Positions 10,030 through 18,631 of a stretch of 64,000 bases of DNA are shown piece by piece (positions within the stretch are counted from its first letter, which is position 1; every line of letters starts with the position of its first letter). Origin of the DNA: an uncultured Lachnospiraceae bacterium. GTDB taxonomy: Bacteria > Bacillota > Clostridia > Lachnospirales > Lachnospiraceae. The position numbers and the translations under genes are program-made. Under the pieces are notes generated by a model, which worked only from the letters and a program-made list of their open reading frames with translations, did not search any database and was not told where the DNA came from. Location: assembly GCA_947589315.1 (NCBI GenBank), contig CANPZE010000004.1, positions 27,227 through 91,226 of the forward strand. The letters run 5' to 3'.

Positions 10030-11409
10030 ATGTATCAAATTGATTTTAATCATCCCTGTAATGCCTACTTCATCGGGATCGGCGGCATCAGCATGAGCGG
10101 TTTTGCCCAACTGCTCCACGACTACGGCTTTGCGGTCCGGGGATCGGACGTAACAGAAAGCAAAATCACCAAGCATCTGGCATCCCTCGGAATCAATATA
10201 GTATATGGTCAGGCTTCTGCAAATATTACCTCGGATATCGATTTCGTTGTATACACCGCCGCCATCCATCCTGACAATCCGGAATTTATGGAGGCCAGAC
10301 GGCTCGGGCTGCCCATGATGGAGCGGGCCGAAATGATAGGGCAGATCATGAAGAATTACGAAAATGCCATTGCCATTGCAGGCACTCACGGGAAGACTAC
10401 GACCACCTCCATGGTGTCCCATATCTTTTTGGAGGCCCAGAAGGATCCTACGATATCTGTAGGAGGCATCCTCCCTGTGATCCAGGGGAATATCCGGGTG
10501 GGGCATTCCCAGAATTTTATTACAGAGGCCTGTGAATATACCAACAGCTTTTTAAAATTCCACCCCACGGCGGGAATCATTCTGAATATTGATGCCGATC
10601 ACCTGGACTTCTTTAAGGATATCGATGATATCCGCAGATCCTTTCACCAGTTTGCCGCCCTGCTGCCGGCGGACGGGGCGCTGATCGTCAATAAGGACAT
10701 TCCTGAGCTGGACGCCGTTCTCCAGGGCGCCGACTGCCCCATAATCACCTTCGGCCTTACTCCCGACTGTGATTACCAGGCAGGCAATATCACCTTTGAT
10801 CATAAAGGCTGCGGCCATTACGAGCTGATACATAACGGAAGGAAGGAGGGGGAGATCACCCTTCGCGTCATCGGCCGCCACAATGTCCTTAACTCTCTGG
10901 CAGCCGTGGCGCTGGCGCGATATTATCATATTGATATGGATACGATCTGCCGTGGCCTCCAGGCTTTTCAGGGAACACAACGCCGTTTTGAGATAAAGGG
11001 ATCTTTCCAGGGAGTGACTGTGGTGGATGATTATGCCCATCATCCCACAGAGATCCAGGCTACCCTGGCAGCCGCCCAGGCCTATCCCCATCAGCACCTC
11101 TGGTGCGTGTTCCAGCCCCATACCTACAGCCGCACCAAGGCTTTGCTCCAGGAATTTGCCCAGGCCCTTTCCCCGGCAGAGAACTTAATCCTTACCGATA
11201 TCTATGCGGCCAGAGAAGAGGATCCCGGCGACATTTCCTCCCGATCCCTCCAGGAAGAGCTGGAGAAACTGGGCAAAAAGGCATACTACTTTTCCAGTTT
11301 TTCAGAAATAGAAAAATTTTTATTAAAAAATTGTATCAACGGTGATTTGTTGATAACTATGGGGGCAGGAAACGTAGTCGCTATCGGTGAAAATTTGATC
11401 GAAAAATAA
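10030..11409 (+). CDS. murC: UDP-N-acetylmuramate--L-alanine ligase
   Basis: MurC adds the first L-Ala of the peptidoglycan stem peptide to UDP-MurNAc, using ATP, in the cytoplasm. The product is 459 aa. The N-terminal UDP-MurNAc domain begins with a glycine-rich FIGIGGISMSGFAQLL. The ATP loop GTHGKTTTTSMV lies near residues 117-128, and the central domain contains VVDDYAHHPTEIQATL. The RBS is AGGACGGTGAC-ATT before ATG 10030. It stands alone; the downstream replication genes have their own promoter beyond a DnaA-box cluster. Confidence 0.97.
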   Translation: MYQIDFNHPCNAYFIGIGGISMSGFAQLLHDYGFAVRGSDVTESKITKHLASLGINIVYGQASANITSDIDFVVYTAAIHPDNPEFMEARRLGLPMMERAEMIGQIMKNYENAIAIAGTHGKTTTTSMVSHIFLEAQKDPTISVGGILPVIQGNIRVGHSQNFITEACEYTNSFLKFHPTAGIILNIDADHLDFFKDIDDIRRSFHQFAALLPADGALIVNKDIPELDAVLQGADCPIITFGLTPDCDYQAGNITFDHKGCGHYELIHNGRKEGEITLRVIGRHNVLNSLAAVALARYYHIDMDTICRGLQAFQGTQRRFEIKGSFQGVTVVDDYAHHPTEIQATLAAAQAYPHQHLWCVFQPHTYSRTKALLQEFAQALSPAENLILTDIYAAREEDPGDISSRSLQEELEKLGKKAYYFSSFSEIEKFLLKNCINGDLLITMGAGNVVAIGENLIEK

Positions 11410-11410
11410 T

Positions 11411-11555
11411 TTATCCACATTATCCACAAAAATATCCCTGATTTTATCAACATATTTTTGTGGATAATTTTTTTGCCCCGGAAGCAACAAAACATCCGCC
11501 TTTCTCTCCTCTCTGGCCCAGAGTATCCACATTGTCCACAATAGCTGTATCCACA
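11411..11555. promoter_or_regulatory. Cluster of six DnaA-box-like sites upstream of the dnaD-dnaI operon
   Basis: Three perfect consensus boxes TTATCCACA are present: 11411-11419 and 11420-11428 (tandem, abutting) and 11459-11467 (inverted). Three one-mismatch boxes follow: GTATCCACA 11523-11531, TTGTCCACA 11532-11540 (again abutting) and GTATCCACA 11547-11555. The cluster ends about 22 bp before the -35 of the downstream replication operon. DnaA is known to bind such clusters outside oriC as regulator or titration site; binding here is inferred. Confidence 0.8.
11420..11467. repeat. 16-bp perfect inverted repeat with DnaA boxes in both arms
   Basis: TTATCCACAAAAATAT (11420-11435) and its exact reverse complement (11452-11467) flank a 16-nt loop. 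The right arm runs into a stretch of Ts. The element could therefore serve both as an AT-rich terminator of murC and as a symmetrical DnaA-binding site. Confidence 0.8.
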
Positions 11556-11577
11556 GCTTTTCCGCCCTTTCCTGTGT

Positions 11578-11605
11578 TTGCAAGAAGAAATTTTCATGCT
11601 AAAAT
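11578..11605 (+). promoter_or_regulatory. Promoter of the dnaD-like/dnaI-like/prs operon
   Basis: TTGCAA (11578-11583), a 16-bp spacer and TAAAAT (11600-11605) lie just downstream of the DnaA-box cluster and 75 nt before the first ATG. Confidence 0.6.
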
Positions 11606-11680
11606 AAGTATCAGCCGCTGGCAGAATCCTTATTTTGCCAGCCATTGAGCGAAACATCACAGAAACCGGAGGAAGTTTTT

Positions 11681-12802
11681 ATGGATAATATACTTTTGTG
11701 CACCAACTATCTGCCTACCTTTACATCCATCCACAATACATTTATTGAGAAATATATGCTGGGTGCAAACGGAAGCTATGTAAAAGTATATCTTTATCTG
11801 GCAAAATGTATTCAGGCCGGAGAAGAAAATCTATCCATTTCTTCTCTCGCTGATAAAATGGAAAATACAGAAAAGGATGTGATCCGCGCTCTGCACTACT
11901 GGGAGAAAAAGGGGCTGCTTCATATTTCCCGCAAAGAGGACAAGACGATTCAGGGAATCGATATGCTGAATCCTGATGAAATGGCGGAAAAGAAGGCCGA
12001 AGAGGAAAAGCCTGATATAGCTATGCCGGCTGCAAAGCCCTCTGCCTCAGTGCTGGTGGATATCTCTGCGCCCCCGCTGCGGAAAGCTGCCGCCCCGCAT
12101 AAGCAGCAGCCCTTCCGGGTCAATGCAGAACAGACCCGGCGCCTGGCCAAGGATTCTGATTTCTGCTGGATCTGCCAGATGGTGGAGAGCTATCTGGAAC
12201 GTCCTGTTAAACCGGCAGAAATGCAGCTTCTTTCCTATTTATATGACAACCTGCATTTCTCATCCGATCTGATACTGTATTTGTATGAATACTGTATTTC
12301 TTTGGGAAAGACAAGCACCAGTTACATCCAGTCTGTGGCGGTGGCCTGGGATGAGAAAAAGGTCACCACGCCGGAGGAGGCGGCCAATGCAAGCAGCAGT
12401 TACAACGCCTGCTATAATGCTATCTCCAAGGCATTTGCCCTGGGCAGGGGCCTGGCCGCTGTAGAGAGAAGCTTTGTTGACCGTTGGAAAAATGAATGGA
12501 ACATGGATCTGAGCGTCATTCTGGAAGCATGCAACCGCACAATGCTGAAGATACAGAAGGCCGACTTTAAATATACGGAAGGGATCCTGGATAACTGGCA
12601 CAAGGCAAATATCCATACTCTTCAGGATGTGGAAAAGGCCGATGAGGTCTATGCAAAGAACAAAGCGGCCCACCAGCAAAACAAAAAGCAGGGGAGTACA
12701 GCGCAGCCACGGAACAAGGGTACCTATTCTTCTTATATGCAGCACGACCTGTCCCCCACCGACATGGACTTACTGGAAAAACAGCTGTTGAATATCAAAT
12801 AA
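11681..12802 (+). CDS. DnaD-domain replication initiation protein
   Basis: The 373-aa protein is related to DnaD/DnaB(Bsu), which help load the replicative helicase at oriC. The start is ATG 11681 (MDNILLCTNYLPTFTSIHNT) after GGAGGAAG; the in-frame ATG at 11645 has no RBS. Residues about 1-90 look like the N-terminal winged helix (SYVKVYLYLAKCIQAGEE). A Pro/Ala/Lys-rich linker follows. Two DnaD/DnaB_2-type helical repeats follow, containing YLYDNLHFSSDLILYLYEYC and then YIQSVAVAWDEKKV and ILDNWHKANIHTLQDVE. It is cotranscribed with the loader gene 10 nt downstream. Confidence 0.88.
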   Translation: MDNILLCTNYLPTFTSIHNTFIEKYMLGANGSYVKVYLYLAKCIQAGEENLSISSLADKMENTEKDVIRALHYWEKKGLLHISRKEDKTIQGIDMLNPDEMAEKKAEEEKPDIAMPAAKPSASVLVDISAPPLRKAAAPHKQQPFRVNAEQTRRLAKDSDFCWICQMVESYLERPVKPAEMQLLSYLYDNLHFSSDLILYLYEYCISLGKTSTSYIQSVAVAWDEKKVTTPEEAANASSSYNACYNAISKAFALGRGLAAVERSFVDRWKNEWNMDLSVILEACNRTMLKIQKADFKYTEGILDNWHKANIHTLQDVEKADEVYAKNKAAHQQNKKQGSTAQPRNKGTYSSYMQHDLSPTDMDLLEKQLLNIK

Positions 12803-12812
12803 AGGAGTATCT

Positions 12813-13811
12813 ATGCCAATCTCTACATTACAATATCGAGATATCATGTATGAATATGACCAGAGGCGCATGCGGAACCAGCAGCTTCTGGAGGAACGGA
12901 CGGAAGCGGTCTGCCAGGAGATCCCGGAATTAGATGAGATACAAAACCAGTTGATCCATCTGTCCATCCGGCAGGCACAGCGGGAAGTATCGGATCCGGA
13001 AGAGGCGTCCAGAACCGCCGGGGATTACAAGGCGGCCCTGGCCGCCCTCAGACAGCGGAAGGTACAGCTTTTGACAGAGCATGGTTACCCAGAGGACTAT
13101 CTCTCTCCGATCTATACCTGCCCTGACTGCCAGGATACCGGATACATAGGCTCCAATCCCTGCCAGTGTCTTCAACGGGCTAAGTCTGAACTGCTATACC
13201 AGGATTCTAATCTGAAGGAAATCCTGCAAAGTGAGAATTTCCAGACTTTTCAGGAAGAATATTATGATGATACCCGGATCGTGGACAACCTTTCCCTGAC
13301 TCCCCGCCAAAATATCCTGAAGGTGCGAAAGGAGTGCCAGGATTATATCGCCAACTTTGACCAGGAATATGAGAACTTGATCTTCTATGGTCCTACCGGC
13401 GTAGGAAAGACCTTCCTGACCCACTGCATTGCCAAGGAATTACTGGACGCCGGCCACTCTGTGGTTTACTTGACTTCTTTACAGCTATTTGCTATTTTAG
13501 AGAAAAATAAGTTTGGGCAGGCAGAGGCAGCTGCTGAATCCTCTGAACAGATTTCCCACCTGATACACTGTGATCTTTTGATCATTGATGATCTGGGGAC
13601 GGAGCTGACCAATAGCTTCACTACGTCCCAGCTGTACTACTTTATTGAAGAACGACATTTGCAGAAGCGCAGTACGATATTCTCAACGAATATATCCTTC
13701 CATGATCTTAGGGAAAGATATGGAGAGCGGATTTTTTCCCGCTTCATTGGATATTATCACTTTTGCCAGATCGCTGGCAGGGATATCCGCCCCCTGAAGC
13801 GTTTAACCTAA
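12813..13811 (+). CDS. DnaI/DnaC-like helicase loader ATPase
   Basis: The 332-aa AAA+ ATPase probably loads DnaB-type helicase onto origin DNA together with the DnaD-like protein upstream. The N-terminal helical part is followed by a zinc-binding cluster CPDCQDTGYIGSNPCQC (around residues 108-124), as in Bacillus DnaI. Walker A is GPTGVGKT, Walker B is LLIIDDLG, and sensor 1 (TIFSTNIS) is present. The ATG follows AAAGGAGTATCT. The gene order dnaD-like then dnaI-like is typical of Clostridia. Confidence 0.9.
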   Translation: MPISTLQYRDIMYEYDQRRMRNQQLLEERTEAVCQEIPELDEIQNQLIHLSIRQAQREVSDPEEASRTAGDYKAALAALRQRKVQLLTEHGYPEDYLSPIYTCPDCQDTGYIGSNPCQCLQRAKSELLYQDSNLKEILQSENFQTFQEEYYDDTRIVDNLSLTPRQNILKVRKECQDYIANFDQEYENLIFYGPTGVGKTFLTHCIAKELLDAGHSVVYLTSLQLFAILEKNKFGQAEAAAESSEQISHLIHCDLLIIDDLGTELTNSFTTSQLYYFIEERHLQKRSTIFSTNISFHDLRERYGERIFSRFIGYYHFCQIAGRDIRPLKRLT

Positions 13812-13841
13812 CATTCCAAATACTATATGGAGGATTTACTT

Positions 13842-15014
13842 ATGAAACGACATGACAAATTAGCAGATACGATCCCAGTGGGGACTTTAGGGATCCTGGC
13901 TTTGGAAAGCAGTAAGGCTATGGGGCAGAAGGTAAATGACTATATTGTGGAATGGCGCAACGAACGGGCGCAGCGTCCTACTGCCGCCACTTCTCTGGCT
14001 GGTTATAACAGAGACTCGTATCTGATCGACTGCGCATGCCCCCGTTTTGGCTCCGGGGAAGCCAAGGGGCTGATCCGTTCTTCTGTGCGGGGGGACGACC
14101 TCTACCTTTTAGTGGATGTGTGCAACTACAGCCTGACTTATAAACTGTGCGGACAGGTCAACCACATGTCTCCGGATGACCATTATCAGGACCTGAAACG
14201 GCTGATTGCCGCTGTAGGAGGCAAGGCCCGCCGCATTACCGTTATCATGCCTTTCCTCTATGAAAGCCGCCAGCACAGGAGATCCACACGGGAATCCCTG
14301 GACTGTGCGCTGGCTTTGCAGGAGTTGACACAGATGGGCGTGGAAAGCATCATCACCTTTGACGCCCACGATCCGCGCGTACAGAACGCAATTCCGCTAA
14401 AGAGTTTTGAAACGGTGCAGCCCACGTATCAATTTATCAAGGCATTGCTGAAAAATGTGCCGGATATCCAGATCAATGCCGACCACCTCATGGTCATCAG
14501 CCCGGATGAAGGGGCTATGGGACGGGCTGTCTACTATGCTAATGTCCTGGGCATTGATGTGGGAATGTTTTATAAGAGAAGAGATTACAGCAAGATCATT
14601 GACGGAAGGAATCCCATTATCGCCCATGAATTCCTGGGATCTGACCTGGAAGGCAAGGACGTTATTATTATTGATGATATGATATCCTCCGGGGAAAGTA
14701 TGATCGATGTTGCCACAGAATTAAAACAACGCAAGGCAAACCGCATTTTTGTGGCGGCTACCTTTGGCCTGTTTACCAATGGCATGGATAAATTTGACAT
14801 GGCTGTAGAGCAGGGGCTGATCAACAAGGTACTGACCACGAATCTGGTCTATCAGGCGCCGGAAGTCCTGTCCAGAGATTACTATATTAATGTGGATATG
14901 AGCAAATATGTAGCTCTTCTTATTGATACCTTAAACCATGACCAATCCATCAGTGAACTTCTGAATCCTGCGGAACGGATCCAGAACTGCCTGAAGAAAT
15001 ATGGGCAGCGGTAG
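13842..15014 (+). CDS. Divergent ribose-phosphate pyrophosphokinase (PRPP synthetase family)
   Basis: The 390-aa protein resembles PRPP synthetase, which makes PRPP from ribose-5-phosphate and ATP. It starts at ATG 13842 after GGAGG. Visible features are MPFLYESRQHRRSTRESLDC (ATP/flexible-loop region), FDAHDPRVQNAIP (metal/ribose site) and VIIIDDMISSGESM (PRPP loop). Classical Prs has about 315 aa and a DDMIDTAG loop, so this is a longer, altered relative. Such paralogs are common in Clostridia, and I cannot exclude a regulatory or different phosphoribosyl role. It follows dnaI by 30 nt. Confidence 0.78.
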   Translation: MKRHDKLADTIPVGTLGILALESSKAMGQKVNDYIVEWRNERAQRPTAATSLAGYNRDSYLIDCACPRFGSGEAKGLIRSSVRGDDLYLLVDVCNYSLTYKLCGQVNHMSPDDHYQDLKRLIAAVGGKARRITVIMPFLYESRQHRRSTRESLDCALALQELTQMGVESIITFDAHDPRVQNAIPLKSFETVQPTYQFIKALLKNVPDIQINADHLMVISPDEGAMGRAVYYANVLGIDVGMFYKRRDYSKIIDGRNPIIAHEFLGSDLEGKDVIIIDDMISSGESMIDVATELKQRKANRIFVAATFGLFTNGMDKFDMAVEQGLINKVLTTNLVYQAPEVLSRDYYINVDMSKYVALLIDTLNHDQSISELLNPAERIQNCLKKYGQR

Positions 15015-15155
15015 CTGTAAAGTTTTTAAAGTTTATAATTTTTTAATATTTCCAACAAATTTAATACACATTTGTTTTATATACTGTATCCAGAATATGG
15101 AAGTTGGAAGTTGACTAATGTTTGGTATAGATTCTTTTTCATTTTTTTCATTTAC

Positions 15156-15187
15156 GGTCAGGGAGTAGCTCCCTCTGCCCCCTGACC
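15156..15187 (+). other. Nested hairpin downstream of prs-like gene
   Basis: GGTCAGGG (15156-15163) pairs with CCCTGACC (15180-15187), and an inner GGGAG/CTCCC can form instead. It has no T-tract. The rest of 15015-15213 is AT-rich, with nothing else recognised. Confidence 0.4.
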
Positions 15188-15213
15188 AACTCCTTTATAA
15201 GTTTCAAATACTT

Positions 15214-15251
15214 ACAAGAATCCCCGGAGCCGAGGCTCCGGGGATTCTTGT
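15214..15251. terminator. Terminator between convergent prs-like gene and ileS
   Basis: A 17-bp perfect stem (ACAAGAATCCCCGGAGC and complement) has a CGAG tetraloop. Each flank has only a short T-run. It is placed to end both converging transcripts. Confidence 0.75.
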
Positions 15252-15269
15252 TTCAGGCAAAGGGGAAAA

Positions 15270-18200
15270 TCATACTTTTTCAACTCCTAAGGTAACCTTT
15301 TCCCCATTAATATTCCATTCCTTTGTATTGCCAGCGGCCTGGCCATAAACGACTTCTTCTGCCAGGACCTCTGCCTTGATCAGCTCTTCCTGTTTTTGCA
15401 TAACCTGTTCCAGCTTGTCGTTGCCCTGCATGCTGATACGCACATGATCCATTACTTCAAATCCGGCGTCCTTGCGCATCGTCTGGATCTTACTGATCAA
15501 TTCCCGGACCAGCCCCTCTTCCAGCAGCTCCGGCGTCATATTCGTATCCAGGACAACGGTGATGCCATGATCTGAGTCAGAGATATACCCTTCCATCTGC
15601 GCCGCCTCGATCAGCAGATCCTCCTTCTCCAGCAGTTCCTCCTGCCCGTCCACCTGGATCGTAAGGGTTCCCTTCTCATTCAGTTCAGCCATTGCTTTCT
15701 GCCCGTCCAGGCCAGCCAGGATCTCCTTCACTGCATTAATCTGCTTTCCAAAACGGCGGCCCAGTGTCTTGAGCTGAGGCTTAAAGCTATAGGTAGTCAG
15801 CCGGCTCACATCCTCTGTCCGCTCGGCCTCCTTTACATTCAATTCTTCCCGGATAATATCCAGATAATATTCGGAAATCTCCGTCTCTGCCTTAATAAAC
15901 ATTTTACTGATAGGCTGGCGGTTCTTGATATTAGCCGTATTCCGGCAGGCGCGTCCAAGAACAACGGCCTCCAGGACTGTCTCCATATCCTCTTCCAGCT
16001 TCTTGTCAATATACGCCTCGTCTGCAGCCGGGAAAGAACACAGATGCACGCTCTCCGGCGCCGATGGGTCTACGGAACATACCAGATTGCGGTAAATGTC
16101 CTCTGTCATAAACGGGATCATGGGCGCTGCGGCTTTTGCAACCGTAACAAGGGCCGTATACAATGTCATATACGCATTGATCTTATCCTGCTCCATGCCC
16201 TTTGCCCAGAACCGCTGGCGGCAGCGTCTCACATACCAGTTGCTCATTTCATCCACAAAGCTCTGCAGAGCCTTGGCCGTCTCCGGAATGCGATATGCCT
16301 CCAGATTCTCATCTACAGCCTTTACCGTGCTGTTAAGGCGGGACAGCAGCCATTTATCCATTACTGACAGGCTGGAAGGATCCAGCTTGTGCTCAGATGC
16401 ATCAAATTCATCGATATTGGCATAAAGGACAAAAAATGCATAGGTGTTCCACAAGGTGCCCATAAATTTCCTCTGCCCCTCCTGGACTGCCTTCCCATGA
16501 AAACGGTTGGGAAGCCAGGGAGCGCTATTCACATAGAAATACCAGCGGATCGCATCAGCGCCATACGTCTCTAATGCCTCAAAGGGATCCACCGCATTGC
16601 CCTTGGATTTGCTCATCTTCTGCCCATTCTCATCCTGGACATGCCCCAGCACGATCACATTTTCATAAGGCGCCTTGTTAAACAGGAGGGTGGACTCTGC
16701 CATCAGGGAATAGAACCATCCCCTGGTCTGGTCTACTGCCTCAGAAATAAACTGCGCCGGGAACTGTTGTTCAAAAAGTTCCTTATTTTCAAAGGGATAA
16801 TGATGTTGGGCAAAGGGCATGGCCCCAGAGTCAAACCAGCAGTCGATCACCTCTGGGACCCGATGCATCGTACCGCCACAATCAGGACAGGGCAACGTCA
16901 CTTCATCGATATACGGACGGTGCAGCTCTATCCTGGCAGCCTCGGGATTACCGCTGCGCTCTGCCAGCTGAGCCCGGCTTCCAATAGCCTCCTGCCTTCC
17001 GCAGCCCTGGCACTCCCAGATATTCAACGGCGTCCCCCAGTAACGGTTCCGGGAGATCCCCCAGTCCTGGATATTCTCCAGCCAATTGCCAAAACGCCCT
17101 GTTCCAATGGATTCCGGAATCCAATTGACCGTATTGTTGTTGCGCACCAGGTCATCCCGGACGGCAGTCATCTTGATAAACCAGGACTCCCGCGCATAAT
17201 AGATCAAAGGGGTGTCACAACGCCAGCAATGAGGATAATCATGCTCAAACTTAGGCGCAGCAAAAAGCTGGCCGGCAGCATCCAGATGCTTCAGCACCTC
17301 CGGGTCCGCTTTCTTTACAAAGAGACCGGCAAAGGGCGTCTCCTCAGACATTTCCCCTTTTCCATTTACAAACTGTACAAACGGCAGATCATAATTGCGC
17401 CCTACATTGGCATCGTCTTCACCAAAGGCAGGGGCAATATGGACAATGCCAGTACCGTCCGACATGGTAACATAAGAATCACAGGTGACAAAAAATCCCT
17501 TCTTATGCTGCTTCTGGGCGCACTCAGCGGCACAGGCAAACAGGGGCTCATACTCCTTGTATTCCAATTCCTTTCCTGCGCAGGTCTCCAGGATCTCATA
17601 AGCTTTTGCACCGTCCTCCTGAACCAGCCTGCCCAGGACAGTATCCAACAGCGCCTGCGCCATATAATAGGTATATCCATCTGCCGCCTTCACCTTGCAA
17701 TACGTCTCATCCGGGTTGACGCAAAGGGCTACATTAGAAGGCAGGGTCCAGGGCGTAGTAGTCCATGCCAGGAAATAGGCATCCTCTCCCACTACCTTAA
17801 ACCGTACAACGGCAGAGCGTTCCTTCACCAGCTTATAACCTTGCGCCACCTCCTGAGAGGAAAGCGGCGTCCCACATCTGGGACAATAAGGGACAATCTT
17901 AAATCCCTTATACAGCAGCTTTTTATCCCATATTTCCTTCAATGCCCACCATTCTGATTCAATAAAATTATCGTCATAAGTGACATAGGGATCGTCCATA
18001 TCTGCCCAAAAGCCTACTGTCCCGGAAAATTCTTCCCACATCCCCTTATATTTCCAAACAGATTCCTTACATTTTTTAATGAAAGGCTCCATTCCATATT
18101 CTTCGATCTGGTCTTTCCCATCCAGTCCCAGAAGCTTCTCTACCTCCAGCTCCACAGGAAGTCCATGGGTGTCCCAGCCGGCCTTCCGGGGAACCATATA

Positions 18201-18428
18201 TCCCTTCATGGTTTTATAGCGGGGAATCATATCCTTTATTACACGAGTCAGAACATGGCCAATATGAGGCTTTCCATTGGCAGTAGGGGGGCCGTCATAA
18301 AAGGTATAGACAGGATTTCCCTCTCTGGCTTTCATGGACTTTTCAAAAATCTTCTGGTTGCGCCAGAATTTCCCTACATTCTTTTCTCTGTCCACAAAAT
18401 TCATGTCAGTTGATACTTTCTCATACAT
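15270..18428 (-). CDS. ileS: Isoleucyl-tRNA synthetase, long (type 2) form
   Basis: IleRS attaches Ile to tRNA-Ile and edits Val-AMP. The 1052-aa product has the class I signature PPTANGKPHIGH near residue 60 and KMSKSKGN in the middle. An editing-domain region includes AWTTTPWTLPSNVALCVNP. Zinc-type cysteine pairs are CPRCGTPLS, CWRCDTP, CQGCG and CPDCGG. The length and the N-terminal TFYDGPPTANG pattern match the type-2/eukaryote-like IleRS rather than the ~920-aa type 1; type-2 enzymes are associated with mupirocin tolerance. No T-box leader is visible upstream. Confidence 0.97.
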   Translation of the reverse strand: MYEKVSTDMNFVDREKNVGKFWRNQKIFEKSMKAREGNPVYTFYDGPPTANGKPHIGHVLTRVIKDMIPRYKTMKGYMVPRKAGWDTHGLPVELEVEKLLGLDGKDQIEEYGMEPFIKKCKESVWKYKGMWEEFSGTVGFWADMDDPYVTYDDNFIESEWWALKEIWDKKLLYKGFKIVPYCPRCGTPLSSQEVAQGYKLVKERSAVVRFKVVGEDAYFLAWTTTPWTLPSNVALCVNPDETYCKVKAADGYTYYMAQALLDTVLGRLVQEDGAKAYEILETCAGKELEYKEYEPLFACAAECAQKQHKKGFFVTCDSYVTMSDGTGIVHIAPAFGEDDANVGRNYDLPFVQFVNGKGEMSEETPFAGLFVKKADPEVLKHLDAAGQLFAAPKFEHDYPHCWRCDTPLIYYARESWFIKMTAVRDDLVRNNNTVNWIPESIGTGRFGNWLENIQDWGISRNRYWGTPLNIWECQGCGRQEAIGSRAQLAERSGNPEAARIELHRPYIDEVTLPCPDCGGTMHRVPEVIDCWFDSGAMPFAQHHYPFENKELFEQQFPAQFISEAVDQTRGWFYSLMAESTLLFNKAPYENVIVLGHVQDENGQKMSKSKGNAVDPFEALETYGADAIRWYFYVNSAPWLPNRFHGKAVQEGQRKFMGTLWNTYAFFVLYANIDEFDASEHKLDPSSLSVMDKWLLSRLNSTVKAVDENLEAYRIPETAKALQSFVDEMSNWYVRRCRQRFWAKGMEQDKINAYMTLYTALVTVAKAAAPMIPFMTEDIYRNLVCSVDPSAPESVHLCSFPAADEAYIDKKLEEDMETVLEAVVLGRACRNTANIKNRQPISKMFIKAETEISEYYLDIIREELNVKEAERTEDVSRLTTYSFKPQLKTLGRRFGKQINAVKEILAGLDGQKAMAELNEKGTLTIQVDGQEELLEKEDLLIEAAQMEGYISDSDHGITVVLDTNMTPELLEEGLVRELISKIQTMRKDAGFEVMDHVRISMQGNDKLEQVMQKQEELIKAEVLAEEVVYGQAAGNTKEWNINGEKVTLGVEKV

Positions 18429-18497
18429 AGTAATCTATCCTTTCTTTAAATTATTTCTATTGCCATGATTTTTCTGCATCTTTCCATTCATTGCAAT

Positions 18498-18526
18498 ATT
18501 TTACATTTATTCGGGAAATGTGTCAA
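18498..18526 (-). promoter_or_regulatory. Promoter of ileS
   Basis: TTGACA (18521-18526), 17 bp and TAAAAT (18498-18503) lie on the minus strand. The leader to the ATG is only about 60 nt, too short for a T-box riboswitch. Confidence 0.75.
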
Positions 18527-18543
18527 CGATAATTAACCTGCCG

Positions 18544-18572
18544 TTGCGAATAGGAAAAAATTGTATTATAAT
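18544..18572 (+). promoter_or_regulatory. Promoter of murG
   Basis: TTGCGA (18544-18549), 17 bp and a perfect TATAAT (18567-18572) are present. It is divergent from the ileS promoter, with the two -35 boxes 17 bp apart. Confidence 0.75.
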
Positions 18573-18631
18573 TCTATATAATAATTACAAACAATAGGTA
18601 CATAACAATCAGTACAAGAATGGAGTTTTCT

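Noticed and set aside
11411..11555. Chromosomal origin (oriC)
   Set aside because: DnaA boxes are present, but no dnaA/dnaN neighbourhood and no clear unwinding element. A regulatory or titration cluster fits better.
16641..17957. 438-codon open frame on the plus strand
   Set aside because: Antisense shadow of ileS; composition and lack of an RBS or family features argue against a gene. The same applies to the long plus-strand frames over rplB (2577-3617) and glgD (7421-8380).
18429..18631. T-box riboswitch upstream of ileS
   Set aside because: No T-box core or terminator/antiterminator; only ~60 nt of leader.
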